Shown here in pieces: positions 20,301 through 30,603 of a stretch of 35,119 bases of DNA; positions within the stretch are counted from its first letter, which is position 1; every line of letters begins with the position of its first letter. A model generated the notes under the pieces. It was not told the DNA's origin and did not search any database. It was given only the letters and a program-made list of their open reading frames with translations. Origin of the DNA: Beroe ovata (Eukaryota; Ctenophora; Nuda; Beroida; Beroidae). A program made the translations under genes and the position numbers. The stretch spans positions 36,442-71,560 of the forward strand of contig CAMPET010000328.1 of the NCBI GenBank assembly GCA_946803715.1, given 5' to 3'.

Positions 20301-22606
20301 ATTTACGAGTAGACAAAACTATTCTGAAAATTGATCGTGGTACTATGGATAGAGACAATTGATTAAACCAGCAGAGACTTTATTACCTTTACTAAAAAGT
20401 TACCTCATTTTCAATAAAAATTGAAATGTTTTCTTTCAATTTACAGGAATGATAAAAATAAATTTCAGCTCCATTAAAAATATATTGTGTTTCGATTCGT
20501 AATAGTTATTCGCAGTTTTCGCCAGTGACCACAACAGTTAGACTTGGTTAGATCACCAATTATTATCTACTGATATATGTTCAGACGGCCATATCAAGGT
20601 AAAATCAGTGAATATAACTTGATGAGGCAAATGAGAGCCCTACCAATCCCAACTGGTTCACACTTCACAATTAAATATGAAATAAACCAAACCGAAAATA
20701 TACTACTCACGGCAAGTTGACCATGCTCTGGATCGAATATGTGAGGTGCAAGAGACTGGGGTAACCATGGTAACGTCCTAATGAAGTAGCACGATATTGT
20801 GATGGCAATTGTCCCGTGGATGGATATCCTCCGCGAATCACTCAACCGCTTACCTAGCTGAACTCTGCCCTGTGTAGTATAGGAGTGGGCAGGAATCCCT
20901 TTCAAATGTATGGAAAGACCGTTCACCTTTGTATTCAAAATGAATTTACATATCAATGAAAACTATGCCTAAAATTTGTGTAACCGAAAATGACGTAGCT
21001 TCCCCCCCCGCTCTCCTCTCTACAGCAATGGGAACTATGTATACCTTGTCGATCATTTCCTCGGTAGCACCGGTCTCAGCTTGTCCCGGATAAGAGACAC
21101 AATCTCTACAACTGTGAGTGCATCCCAGCCCTTTACTAGGTGGAGATGTGGGGTCAGATGACAGATCATATGACTTGGCGAAATTTATGATTATTACTTC
21201 AGAATGAAGCTTAGATATCTTTAGCTGAGGGAGTTGAGTAATGTCTTAGAATTCTCAATATAAAAGCGTATCTAGTTAAAGTTTGTAATACTCACTTTTC
21301 ATCAGATGAAGCTGAGATTGGTGATGGAGTAGATTGACTGATGACAGAGACCTCCATACCCACATCTGAAATGCGAAAAGGTCAGTTGAATGGGGCGAGG
21401 AATGAGGGGTTCGAATTTATTTCAACGGAAGATAACGGCTCAGGGGAGTGTGAAGGGGCAAAAATTGGATCGGCGGTCTCTAAAAGACTGAAATCGAATC
21501 GTATCAAGATCAATTATTTTGGATAATATCAGTAATTTGAAATGGTGGCTTACCACTCTTTCTGTCTTTTTGGGTGCCGTTGATAGTGACAGGTACCACT
21601 TTGCTCCGTCGAAAAATCCATTTCCGTTTCCCCCTATGAGTGGGTTTGATCTCACACCGGTTTATATGTCCACAGCTGTTTTGAACTTTCAGGTTTTTCT
21701 TGGAGTATGTTAACTTCCTGGATTAAGAAGTTAAATAAATCCACAGTGCGCCTTGTTAATAGTTTAATTTGGCAAGGAAATAAATCTCAAAGAAAATGAC
21801 GTATTTACAGCTTTTAACCTGACGCTTTCAACTTCGAGGAACGAAACGAAAGCTTCCTTCTGGAGTGCTTTACGGCTCTCTTTCAACATAATCCCGTAGA
21901 GCACCAAAACCCCGATGAGCGGAATGCAAAAGTACACCGTCAGCATAACTCCCACAAACACTCGGCACGATGCTCGGCTCGTGTTACTATAGAAACAGAA
22001 TGCAATGTCATGATTAACGGACATTTCGCACAGAGTACCGCGACTGTTCAGACACGCTGTTCCGATGACCAATAGCCACGACAGGATGACTATGACAGAT
22101 TCTCGTGCTGCGGTCAATATGAAGGCACATCGCAGTGGACGAAATACACGGACAAAACGTTTTAGAGTCAGCAGGAAGACAGCATGTATAGGTGTTGCCA
22201 TGGCAACGTTGTACAGTACCTGCGTGATGGGACAAGTCTTTGGTTGGGAGATGAACACTACAATAATATATGTCAGGAGGAAGGTATCTGCAGTGAGGTA
22301 GTTGGCAATGAGGACCACGCCCTCCCTTCGTCGGCGTTGTTTGTAGGAAGCGATGATGAGAACATGACCGACAGTTTGGATGAAGAGGGAGATGGGGAGA
22401 GCTACTTTCGTCGCCCACATTGCATTTTCGTAGAGAAAGTAGTTTGGCACGGTGCCCAAGCTTTTATTCTCACGATGATCAGCAGTTTCGGGTGTGACGG
22501 AATGTGTCAGGGAAGGAGGGGCTGAAGTCAGATTCGTGATATCAATTCCAATTGTGGGAGGGTGGAGAGGTGATGGTCTCACTGGGGGTGGAAGTACGGG
22601 TTCCAT
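17349..22606 (-). CDS. Divergent class A (rhodopsin-like) GPCR, 496 aa
   Basis: Seven minus-strand exons join in phase: 21819-22606, 21554-21675, 21296-21365, 21045-21105, 20711-20869, 20058-20123 and 17349-17573. The start is the ATG at 22606 in good context (acaaaATGg). Exon 1 carries a Pro-rich extracellular N-terminus and TM1-TM5. Landmarks: TM2 NYLTAD, TM4 Trp (LSWLLV), TM5 CIPL, Cys before TM3 and in loop 2. Exons 2-4 form a basic to Ser/Thr-rich third intracellular loop. Exon 5 has TM6 (TIAITISCYFIRTLPWLP), exon 6 has TM7 ending CPFVYIL. Exon 7 is an acidic tail (SDDDQEDPEL). The DRY position reads KRF and NPxxY reads CPFVY. Ligand unknown. The link to exon 7 rests on phase 0 on both sides; termination soon after TM7 is the alternative. 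Confidence 0.8.
17585..17670. repeat. Imperfect hairpin related to 8309-8356
   Basis: The arms aatgtacat..acaatgtatag and ctatatacaatgtacatt make an imperfect inverted repeat next to the acceptor of the last GPCR exon. A similar tgtatagca..tatatacaatg segment lies at about 8309-8356, suggesting a small dispersed family. Confidence 0.5.
17942..17974. repeat. TG microsatellite
   Basis: About 15 TG units, upstream of the VWA-UBC gene and inside the GPCR intron. Confidence 0.95.
18269..19954 (+). CDS. Intronless VWA domain - ubiquitin-conjugating (E2-like) fusion protein, 561 aa
   Basis: One uninterrupted frame from the ATG at 18269 to TAG. Residues 1-115 are helical-looking with no known domain. 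Residues about 117-320 form a von Willebrand A domain with a full MIDAS set: DRSGS (125-129), a Thr in GSTAIYT (about 219), and Asp in LTDGQNN (251). A linker follows. Residues about 390-520 are a UBC (E2) fold: ITGPEDSPFAEGTF, YPFKPPKVMFETPVHHCN, then the catalytic-Cys motif ICIDILRDNWSLTLSI with Cys481. The HPN tripeptide reads HCN, keeping the Asn. A helical C-terminus follows. There is no signal peptide, so it is cytosolic, and probably ubiquitin-linked by family. Intact MIDAS and Cys suggest an active protein. It lies antisense inside the last GPCR intron. Lack of introns points to retroposition or transfer. Confidence 0.92.
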   Translation: MDEDWVVASGSDLLDAQLGKANVTTDTGAQDTDKILTPVQYLSQFISVEDSAAVISALGTEALEDFKCVDKAMAEEATSSLKLIPRKKAIEALLRASFPVVASSDDGISEKVDKPLVECVVLAIDRSGSMGTEFEEQQAWCDDGNASALQKSVQRRSRMDAVKQVFYAFRDRTETLTTEIRHDLGLLQFDDKIEVLLELTPSLDLFEEFVDKMQQRGSTAIYTAISEACSMLKPVFDQDPGIDLRVVVLTDGQNNAGIDPLTALEAANGIGVVVDAIIVGNSPDENLRRIVSATEGCCFQVKSLSEAFELMEAEAVVSLKSRRGGLEKPAFVQRPLPKDGFSSIGMKNLTSGRNTSTVIQKTAPRPDSRIVTCEFLSTSDNLEKCNSSIKGGNIKRIKNEIRDLANGIGWLGTGEGCHIFIDMSDISIMKALITGPEDSPFAEGTFVLNIICSHDYPFKPPKVMFETPVHHCNVCGQGHICIDILRDNWSLTLSIGKVVETIRLYLSNPNPDLAMRQWIAEETLMHIKSGGTDTRYYDAAKAATRANASKSVDEWKAEWGI

Positions 22607-23517
22607 TTTGTGTGTGTGCGTGTGTTTGATAACACTCAGCAGTAGTCCCGGGATATCAGCGTCAGGTGAAGTCAAACAGTGCAATTGCGTTGTCTATAAT
22701 AACAAGTGAGAACTATAGACAACTATAAGAGAGTGCTTGTAATACATGTCATAGTATGTCGCAGACAATTGACATCTTGCATGCTGTCCTGCTCTCAATC
22801 AGTACTGGTGGCAGCAAATCAGACTGCATATCAGCGAAACTAGACAATGGCCGGCTAATTGGCATGAATCAAAGTATCTTTCATCTTTCCCTGATTACAA
22901 ACTGGCTATTACAGGACCCTATTACATCTAATGCTATGACAGAACTTCTTCTGATACATTACCTCTTCTAGGTAATTAGGTAGGTCCCAGAAGTCCAATT
23001 TAGAGCATTAGTAAGTATAAAAGCCCCCTCCCCATTGGAAGCTGACAAAAGTGTAGATTCTCCGCAAACAAAATATAATTCCCGGTTCCGAGGATTGAGA
23101 TTTCCTCCGCGAGAGTTTCAATAATTCCATTCCATAAATCTGATGAAAGCAGAGCAGCATATTTTACACTCCCTTCCATTGTTATCAGCTTCTGCCTTCT
23201 GTTGACCCGTGTATTGGTCACATTTCAGATAAGCAGGCGATTTCTGCATTTGAACGCTAGTGTGTTGGATCATGTTTCATGAAATAGAGATTATAGCACG
23301 GACAATCCACACTCAGGTTACGCATTTGTCTCGTGGTCCAGCTGCAAAGAGTGATAAAGGGCTTGCATTTGTGATTGTTTTAATCTAGAAATTCCAGTGT
23401 TGAACTTCAGTTCAAAGTTCTCAGTACCTATAATTGGGAAGGTATATATTATCGAGTTTCGAATCAATCCATGAAGTATATCCATCTGTGATTCACGTCC
23501 ATGCTTTCTCAGGAAAG
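22607..23517. promoter_or_regulatory. Divergent intergenic region between GPCR and sulfatase
   Basis: About 900 bp separate the minus-strand GPCR start (22606) from the plus-strand sulfatase start (23518), so it should contain both promoters. A tttctcag|gaaag just before the sulfatase ATG could be an acceptor of a 5'UTR intron. No TATA box or other element is convincing and no exon was recognised. Confidence 0.4.
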
Positions 23518-25050
23518 ATGAAAGTTTATCCGTTGTTGGTGTGCCTCCTCGTTGCGGCAGTAACACTGGCAGAGAGGCCTCCAAACATCATAATAATGCT
23601 CATGGATGACATGGGCTGGGGAGATATCGGGGCAAATGGGAACTGGGCAAAGGAAACACCCCACATTGATAAGATGGCGGCCGAGGGGATGCAGTTCCAG
23701 GACTTCTACACGGCAAACCCTCTTTGTTCACCGTCCCGGGCAGCTCTAATGACTGGCAGACTGCCAATCAGGAATGGATTTTATTCGACCAACGACCATG
23801 CACGGAATGCTTACACTCCTCAAACAATTGTTGGGGGGATTCACGAGTACGAGAAGCTACTCCCACTTCTCCTGAAAGAAGCAGACTACAAGAGTAAGAT
23901 CATTGGGAAGTGGCATCTTGGTCACAGGGAGCAATACCGGGGATTCGATGAGTTCTTCGGATCTGGGAACTGCCATTTCGGTCCCTTCAATGATATTGAC
24001 ACCCCAAACATGCCTGTTTACAAGAATGATAAGATGGTGGGACGATACTATACCAACTTCACTATCGATAGGTCTACAGGACACTCTGACATTAGCCAAA
24101 TTTTCCTAAAAGAAGGTCTCTCCTTCATAGAAGAGCAAAATGCAGCTGGAAATCCATTCTTCCTGTACTGGACGCCGGATGCAAACCATGGACCAAACTA
24201 CGCCAGTGACATGTTTCTGGGGAAGAGTAGGAGAGGTCTGTATGGGGACTCTGTTATGGAAATGGACTATTGTGTCGGTACAATTCTCCAGAAGTTGAAA
24301 GATTTGGGTATTGACAAGAACACCTTTGTGTTCTTCACCTCCGATAACGGGGCAGCGACGTACAGAGGAGCTCAGGGAGGGGATAATGGTCCGTTCCTCT
24401 GTGGGAAGGAAACCACTTTCGAGGGTGGTATGAGAGAGCCTGGTATTGCCTGGTGGCCTGGCACCGTGCCAGCTGGTACTATCACACATCAGCTCGCTAC
24501 AAACATGGACTTGTTCACAACCTCCTTGTCAATCGCCGGACTCAAGCCTCCTCAAGACAGGTTCATTGATGGGATTGATTTAACACCAGTTATCACTAGC
24601 CGAGGCAACTCCATTATCGATAGACCTGTGTTCTACTACCGTGGAAATGAGATGATGGCGGTTAGAGTTGGGGCTTACAAAGCTCACTACTGGCTGTGGG
24701 TACAATCTGGAAAACAGCCTCTCCACTTCACCTTCTGCCGGGGTCAGTACATCCAGAATGTGACAGTCCATGACCAAATGGACCATTCCGACCAACCTGT
24801 GGTGTTCAACATCAACAGAGACCCAGGAGAAAAGTACATGCTCCATCATCGGAGTGCTGAATACAAAGCTGCCATGGCTGTGATCTCCAAGGTTGTGGCA
24901 GAGCACAAAGCTAAGTTGGAGCCGGGTGAACCGTCCCTAAACTACTGTGACGATGCAGTCCAAAATTGGTCGCCTCAGGGCTGTGAGGAGCTCGATTACT
25001 GTCTTCCCATCCCTCCTTCTGATCCCAAGTTGTGTTATTGGGACCACTGA
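23518..25050 (+). CDS. N-acetylgalactosamine-6-sulfatase-like enzyme (GALNS family), 510 aa, single exon
   Basis: The start at 23518 gives a signal peptide (MKVYPLLVCLLVAAVTLA). The protein is close to human GALNS (522 aa) along its length, for example TGRLPIRNGFYSTNDHARNA and GPFLCGKETTFEGGMREP. Active-site residues are in place: Asp30-Asp31 (MDDMGWGD), the formylglycine site Cys70 in CSPSR, Arg74, Lys131 and His133 (GKWHLGH), His224, Asp276-Asn277 (SDNGA), Lys297. In GALNS these bind Ca2+ and remove 6-sulfate from galactose or GalNAc-6-sulfate in keratan and chondroitin sulfates, in lysosomes after activation by formylglycine-generating enzyme. Substrate here is inferred. The coding region is a single exon whereas human GALNS has many. 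A degenerate paralogue lies 3 kb downstream. Confidence 0.93.
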   Translation: MKVYPLLVCLLVAAVTLAERPPNIIIMLMDDMGWGDIGANGNWAKETPHIDKMAAEGMQFQDFYTANPLCSPSRAALMTGRLPIRNGFYSTNDHARNAYTPQTIVGGIHEYEKLLPLLLKEADYKSKIIGKWHLGHREQYRGFDEFFGSGNCHFGPFNDIDTPNMPVYKNDKMVGRYYTNFTIDRSTGHSDISQIFLKEGLSFIEEQNAAGNPFFLYWTPDANHGPNYASDMFLGKSRRGLYGDSVMEMDYCVGTILQKLKDLGIDKNTFVFFTSDNGAATYRGAQGGDNGPFLCGKETTFEGGMREPGIAWWPGTVPAGTITHQLATNMDLFTTSLSIAGLKPPQDRFIDGIDLTPVITSRGNSIIDRPVFYYRGNEMMAVRVGAYKAHYWLWVQSGKQPLHFTFCRGQYIQNVTVHDQMDHSDQPVVFNINRDPGEKYMLHHRSAEYKAAMAVISKVVAEHKAKLEPGEPSLNYCDDAVQNWSPQGCEELDYCLPIPPSDPKLCYWDH

Positions 25051-25341
25051 GTCTTGTACGTATATGTGTGTGTGAAATGAGATCAGTTTATCAGCCCTCT
25101 GGTTTTTTGATTACGCAGAAAACCTTCCCGGCCTTATCTAGATACACAATCTATTATAAACTCGTGTAAGGAAAACTCAATCGTGTTAATTGAGTTATTC
25201 AATCTTTGACAACACTTTTCCTCTCTACAGAAAAAAAACGTGAAACTTGAAGCCCCTGTGTAAACCATACATTGAGATTAACTCATATATTTTGTAATGA
25301 CAAGTTTTCTTATTTTTTGACCCTGAAGTTTAATCTGTAAC

Positions 25342-28300
25342 ATGAGTTCCTTCTTCCACTTGTTGATCGTATTGCAAGCGGTGATATCTTTCCTTAGCGC
25401 TGTAGGTGAGTACTTGGGTATAAGTATTATAGATCTCATCCTTCCATTCTTAGAGACATCAAAAGAATTCAGATTCTTTGATAATATCAAGAGCCATTAT
25501 ATGGTTTTACCCATAATTATTATGGGTAAAACTATTTGAATTATAGAATACTACTGTCCTTTGGGAACTCAGAAGATGGGAACAAAATGCTTCGACTTCC
25601 ACATGTGAGTCAATGTTCAACGGTACGTATTTGAAACCTAAAGGGGCACAAAATTTATAAAAGTCAGAGACAGGAAATGTCTTCCACAGAGACAGTCAAA
25701 CCTTTGAGGATGCTGCAAAGTTATGCAGAGAGGACAACAACAAGCACCTTCCTACCAGTTTAGAAAACAGTGAAATAACAGGTATACATTTCATAGAATG
25801 CAAGGTCTTTTTCCATGTGCAGAATAATGTAATCGTTCACTCGAGGAGTCCGTACATAAACAACCTGTCGTTTGAAAAATTCAATAATATGGGTTTTGAG
25901 TAGACTTAAGGTCCTTTCGAGTTTCACCATTGTACACTGTTCAGCTAATTGTGTTCTGTTTTTCATGGTAATTTCTTGACTCATTTGTCTTGTATATCTG
26001 CTCGGTAGAGATTATTCCTTCGAATTTCACAGTTCCAAGTTTGATTTCCTTCAGGTTGGCTGTCTAATGCTACACATCTTTCATCACTACTGGAAGAGGA
26101 CGCTTTTTGTGTGTATGCCTATCAAAATCCGCTAGGCTACCTAAATTACAGTGATATTATCTATGATTTAGCACCTTGTGAAAGAAACTTGTCGGCAATC
26201 TGCTGTGATAAAAAGAAATCTGGTTTGTACTTTACTTGAGTGTATGTCCAATGCTCATCTACTGAAAAGATATCCGACCGGATCTTGAACAAATATCGCA
26301 GATTCATGCCAAACTGGTTGGAAAGCTATGACTGTTGGTGGTAGGGAAGTCTGCTGGAAAGTTGCCAAGGAGCTTGTATCCGGGGGAGAGGATCTAAGTG
26401 ATGAAGATTTTGTACACAATTTGTGTGATTGTGATACCTGCACTATTTTCGACATGGGATACAGGTATAATGCGACACTGTTTCTTTTCATCAAGATATT
26501 TCATGATCTCAATGTTTCACAATCTGCAACTTGTCCTATGGTCATTTCTGACCATCCCGTCCTATAGCAGTTCTGAGAGCAAGCAGATCCAAGCTGATCA
26601 ACCTGAAGATCTTCTCAACTCTTTCTGGACACCCTTCTACTGGACTCCTAGCAAAAACAACATTTTGGATAATACGACCTATACCGGGAGTGATTGGTTT
26701 GGAAAGATCCCTAAAATCGACTTGTGCCTTTCAATGGTAAATTTGAAGAATTCACAGATTCAATGATGTAACAGATTCCTCCCCTCTTTCTATAATCTAA
26801 TTCATCTTATATCCCATCATCTCTAGAAAAGTGGGTCTGGTCCCTATATCACCCCGTGTGGTATCTCTCTTCCCTTCTACTGCGAAGTTGATGCTCGAGA
26901 AATAATGGAATTTAATAGAGGAATCGTGTCTCCAGTCTATGATCCAGGTTTATTTGGCAGTAGTAAATCGAATCCGGGTGGTTGACTGACACTCCGCTGA
27001 GCTGTGTAAACTGTTGCTGTTTTTAACTTGATTACATCACTACCCAGACAAGACCTATGAATGCGAGCACAAGGCAGATTCTTTGTGTGAAAACAAGTGT
27101 TTCCAACTCAGGTTACTCATTCCCTTGAACGCATCTTTCATTCATAATAATTTTCGTGAAGTTCGAGTGAAGATCTAATGAAGCTTTCAGGGAGGCATTT
27201 GTCACGAAAGATGAAGCAGTAGGTAAATGTGAAAAGGATGGTTACTCCCTTGTTTCAAGAAACATTCCTTGTATAAACTACAAAACAGGTTCATCCCCGT
27301 ACCTTGCCTATGTTATCTTTCTTTTACATCCTGGTCGCTGGATTAGAGATTTTCATTTGATTATACTCAGGTTGGGTTGATGGTATGTTTGAGGATGGAA
27401 CTCTTAACAGTTCAATGATGTTGGATAATGTTTGTGCTAACATTGACGTAGCTGCAACCAGTGTTGTCAAGCTCAGTGACTGTCGCAGGGAATTCAAAGC
27501 ATTGTGTGTTGGTTAGTCCATTTACCTGCTGTGTCGATGACCAACGTTCATCAATGATGAAGCTGATTTGTGTTGCTCATCCCAGCCAGAAAGCAAGGTC
27601 TAGATTCCTGCAATAGTACATCAGAACTACCCTGTACTTTCGACAATGAACTCCTTTGTCTCCAGTCATCAGTTGAATCAGTCACCCAGTCTTCAGCTCA
27701 GGATGAAAGATTCTTCTGTAATCCGAATGATATTTCCTATTCCTTCATCAGTTCAAGGTGAGGTACTTAATAAGTGTGGACTGTGGTATGAATTACTGTC
27801 AAACAACCATTACTAGATGTGAAGATATTGGTTCCACTACGGTGTTCCTCATAGAGTAATGTCTCTTGAGTTATGGAGTTGTTGATGTGTTCAGTGTGTA
27901 CTGTGTACCGCACATTGCACACGAATATATCATATTCCACTGTTTTTATACTTACTGTTGAACAGCTCTGCCTCCTTCTTTCCCCCTTTCTCTGCACGGG
28001 TAATCTCCACAAATCTTAGTGTGATAAGCCCCAATTCTTGCACAACAATGGGTTGACAAAGATGGATCTGGCTACCTTGCTCTCCTTGCTTTGCACCTTG
28101 ACAGTTGTGCACACACTTCCAGCTAAGCCCCCAGCCGATCCTATCAACTTGGTTGTAATCAATGTTGACGGATTGGGCTGGGGAGATGTCGGGTTATACT
28201 CCCCCTGGAGAGATGATACACCCAATATTGATTATCTTGCTAGAGAAGGGGTAGTTCTGGATAACTTGTACTGTGAGACATCAGCAACAGCCACATCAGC

Positions 28301-30603
28301 AGCTTTCTTATCAGGAAAGTTGAGAGTACCAAACTGCATCCAGACAGTGGATTTGTACTGCCCGAGGACATCCGGCTCTTACCCAAAGTATTGAGAAGCA
28401 ATGGATACTCCACAAAGTTTGTGGGAAGATGGAATCTTGGTCAAAGATCAGAAGCTAATCCGACCCACTTTGGATTTGATGAGTTTATGGGAACAGTCTC
28501 TGACATACCACTGGAGCACTCTGATGGATTGCTCAAGCCAAACATAGGATTCTATCAAAATGAAAAGATAGTAGCTCGGATACCCAGAGACCTGGAATTA
28601 AACTTACCTGGTAGAAACACTTATGAATTTACTAAGCTCTACACTGAGGAAGCAGAGGTGTTTGTACTGAAGTCTGCTAACAACGGTCCATTTTATCTCC
28701 ACTTGTCATTAGATGCTCTTAAACATTTACCTTACAGAAGCAATGACTTCATCCGATCATCATATTCTTCTAGAAATACAACTTTCACAGACGCTCTCAT
28801 GGAGGTTGATAATCTGGTGAAAGTTGTCTACAATGCACTCAAATCAGGAGGAGTACTCGATAAGACCATAATCTTATTCGCAGCCCAAACTACAGCTCTT
28901 TTCTCACAGTTCAATGCAGGGTCGAACTCCCCCTTCAGTGGCGATTCCGGTTCAACTTCTGAGGGTGGGCTGAGAGTTCCAGCCGTCATCAGCCTTCAGG
29001 GACGCATCATCAGCAGTGAAAAGAGGAGCAAGTTACTGATGAATTTCGCTGATCTTCATGCCACTTTGATGTCACTCATGGGCATTGATAAGGGCATCCC
29101 AGCTTGTGCTGATCCGAAGTGCATTGTTGATGGTATTAATTTAGCTCCAGTACTGTCTAATGTTACAGCTGATGAAGTGGTTACACGGAGTGTACATCCC
29201 GTTTATAGAGGAAGGACTCTCATGGCTGTACGATGGGGTCGTTATAAGGCTCATCGCATTGTCTACCCCTATGCAGAAAGCCCTGTTCTCAGTAGCCTTA
29301 ACATCACTCGAAACTCTCAATCAGACATCCCAGTTGTGTTTGATGTTATCAATGATCCGAGAGAGAAATTTTCAGTTGGACCGAACTACTCACGAGCTTC
29401 ACAGCGTTTTACTGAAGCAATTCCGTTGATAGAATCAGAGATTTCCTACGTTTTAGATACTGTTGAGTTAGGATCTGGGTTGTTGAATGAGTGTAATGTG
29501 GTATGGAGGGAATGGACACCTCCAGGATGTGAAGATATAGAAAATTTGTGTAATTTAAACATGCCTGAGGGCAAGCTGAGGATGTGTCAAGCACCAATAT
29601 GGGCTGTAGGATGATTCATGAAGACTGCTTTTTGATGAATAGTCGATTGGGGCACTTTTACTGATTGATCTGTAATAAAAAGATTTCGATTGAAAAAGTT
29701 ATTCGATTAAATTTTATGTCCAGGAGTAGTTTTTTGATTTAATTATTAGCTATCACTTACGGTCCACAGACAGTACTCTGCTCAGCTATCAGTCCTCAAA
29801 CATCAGGAAGGATTTAGAAGATGCAGTGCGATGTTTGTCATCTGCACAACAGAGTGTTATATCTGGAATCCACTGGATTGGAGCAGACCTCTCCCCTGGC
29901 GGAAAGATAGAGTTCCCTGATGGAGGTTGTAGAATTTTCTCTTACCTCTCTTAATCCCTCAATTCATAAACATTTACGAATGTAACCGTTGTCTATTTTA
30001 GAGGTCGTCACAAATAGTTCTGAAGTTGCGGCAGATCTCAACCTAGCCACTGGAAGTTGTTTGAAAGTTGTAGGAGGCATTTTGACCATTGCAGCTTGTG
30101 ATGAGAAAATGGTCTATGCTTGTGAGAGAGAAGCCTTAGGTACAGTACCTTAAGAAGATGCAATTTCATACAAATAGGGAAGCTTCCTGATTCCATATTG
30201 TACCACTCTAATGCTTGTACAAATTTGTGCCGAATATGATTGTTAACTCAATTATCATGGTAATCATGGAGTTACAGCCTAAAATGAATACGCATCACAG
30301 AGTTGGGCACTGGAACAAGCAGGTCTAACTGGGTCCTAATAGGAGTGCTTATCGGAATACCTGTGGTCCTTATGCTGATTACTATTTTCATGATTTACAA
30401 CCGACAGAAGAGTATTGAGGTCGGTCGAGAGAGTTATACTTTAGTACTTTGATTCTGCTGTATAGACATATTCTGGAGTGGTTTCAATACCTAATTTCTT
30501 TCAGTTGGCACCAATCGGTTATGATAACCCTGTGGTAGCGGTGAGGAACATTGGAGATGGGGATGAGCCTGAGGTCCAGATAGCTGGCAAGAGTGAAAAG
30601 TGA
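25342..30603 (+). CDS. Single-pass receptor with four C-type-lectin-like modules, 605 aa
   Basis: Fifteen exons join with matching phases: 25342-25405, 25547-25604, 25690-25781, 26055-26222, 26302-26464, 26568-26736, 26827-26947, 27048-27111, 27191-27288, 27371-27511, 27586-27757, 29774-29925, 30002-30139, 30301-30419, 30505-30603. Exon 1 is a signal peptide (MSSFFHLLIVLQAVISFL). Exons 2-4, 5-7, 8-10 and 11-13 each encode one divergent CTLD-like module with Cys near both ends, such as CPLGTQKMGTKCFDF, TFEDAAKLC, LSAICC, and IHWIGADLSPGG in module 4. Exon 14 has a membrane helix (WVLIGVLIGIPVVLMLITIF); exon 15 a short tail with GYDNPVV. No clear Ca2+-binding EPN/QPD plus WND set is seen, so sugar binding is doubtful. 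The intron 27758-29773 contains the sulfatase-like gene. Confidence 0.85.
25504..25532. repeat. Perfect 29-bp palindrome
   Basis: 14-base arms (gttttacccataat and its complement) around one centre base, in the first intron of the CTLD gene, 15 bp upstream of the exon 2 acceptor. Confidence 0.95.
28062..29614 (+). pseudogene. Degenerate GALNS-like sulfatase paralogue with frame break and lost active site
   Basis: The start at 28062 gives a signal peptide (MDLATLLSLLCTLTVVHTLP). Similarity to GALNS runs from VVINVDGLGWGDVGLYSPW to WTPPGCEDI near the C-terminus. The first frame runs to a TGA at 28392 and the second is open for about 400 codons to 29614; homology switches frame between about 28320 and 28390, where about 15 residues are also missing. 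Catalytic positions are replaced: CSPSR becomes ATATS, the second metal Asp is Gly37, GKWHLGH is GRWNLGQ, SDNGA is AAQTTA, and the CGKET Lys is gone, so it cannot be an active sulfatase. A 41-nt GTACCA..CCCGAG intron at 28348-28388 would restore frame but has a poor acceptor and is far shorter than neighbours. An AATAAA follows the stop by 60 bp. Confidence 0.75.
29674..29679 (+). promoter_or_regulatory. Candidate polyadenylation signal of the nested sulfatase-like gene
   Basis: AATAAA, 60 bp after the TGA of the sulfatase-like frame and about 95 bp before the next CTLD-gene exon. It suggests the nested gene has, or had, its own transcript end. Confidence 0.5.

Noticed and set aside
22014-22418. 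Overlapping frames on both strands within the GPCR first exon
   Set aside because: Shadows of the GPCR reading frame, which has clear membrane-helix and family landmarks.
22756-22971. 71-codon plus-strand frame in the divergent intergenic region
   Set aside because: No recognisable domain, no supporting splice sites, and length expected by chance.
24106-24906. Minus-strand frames across the sulfatase
   Set aside because: Antisense shadows of a well-conserved coding region.
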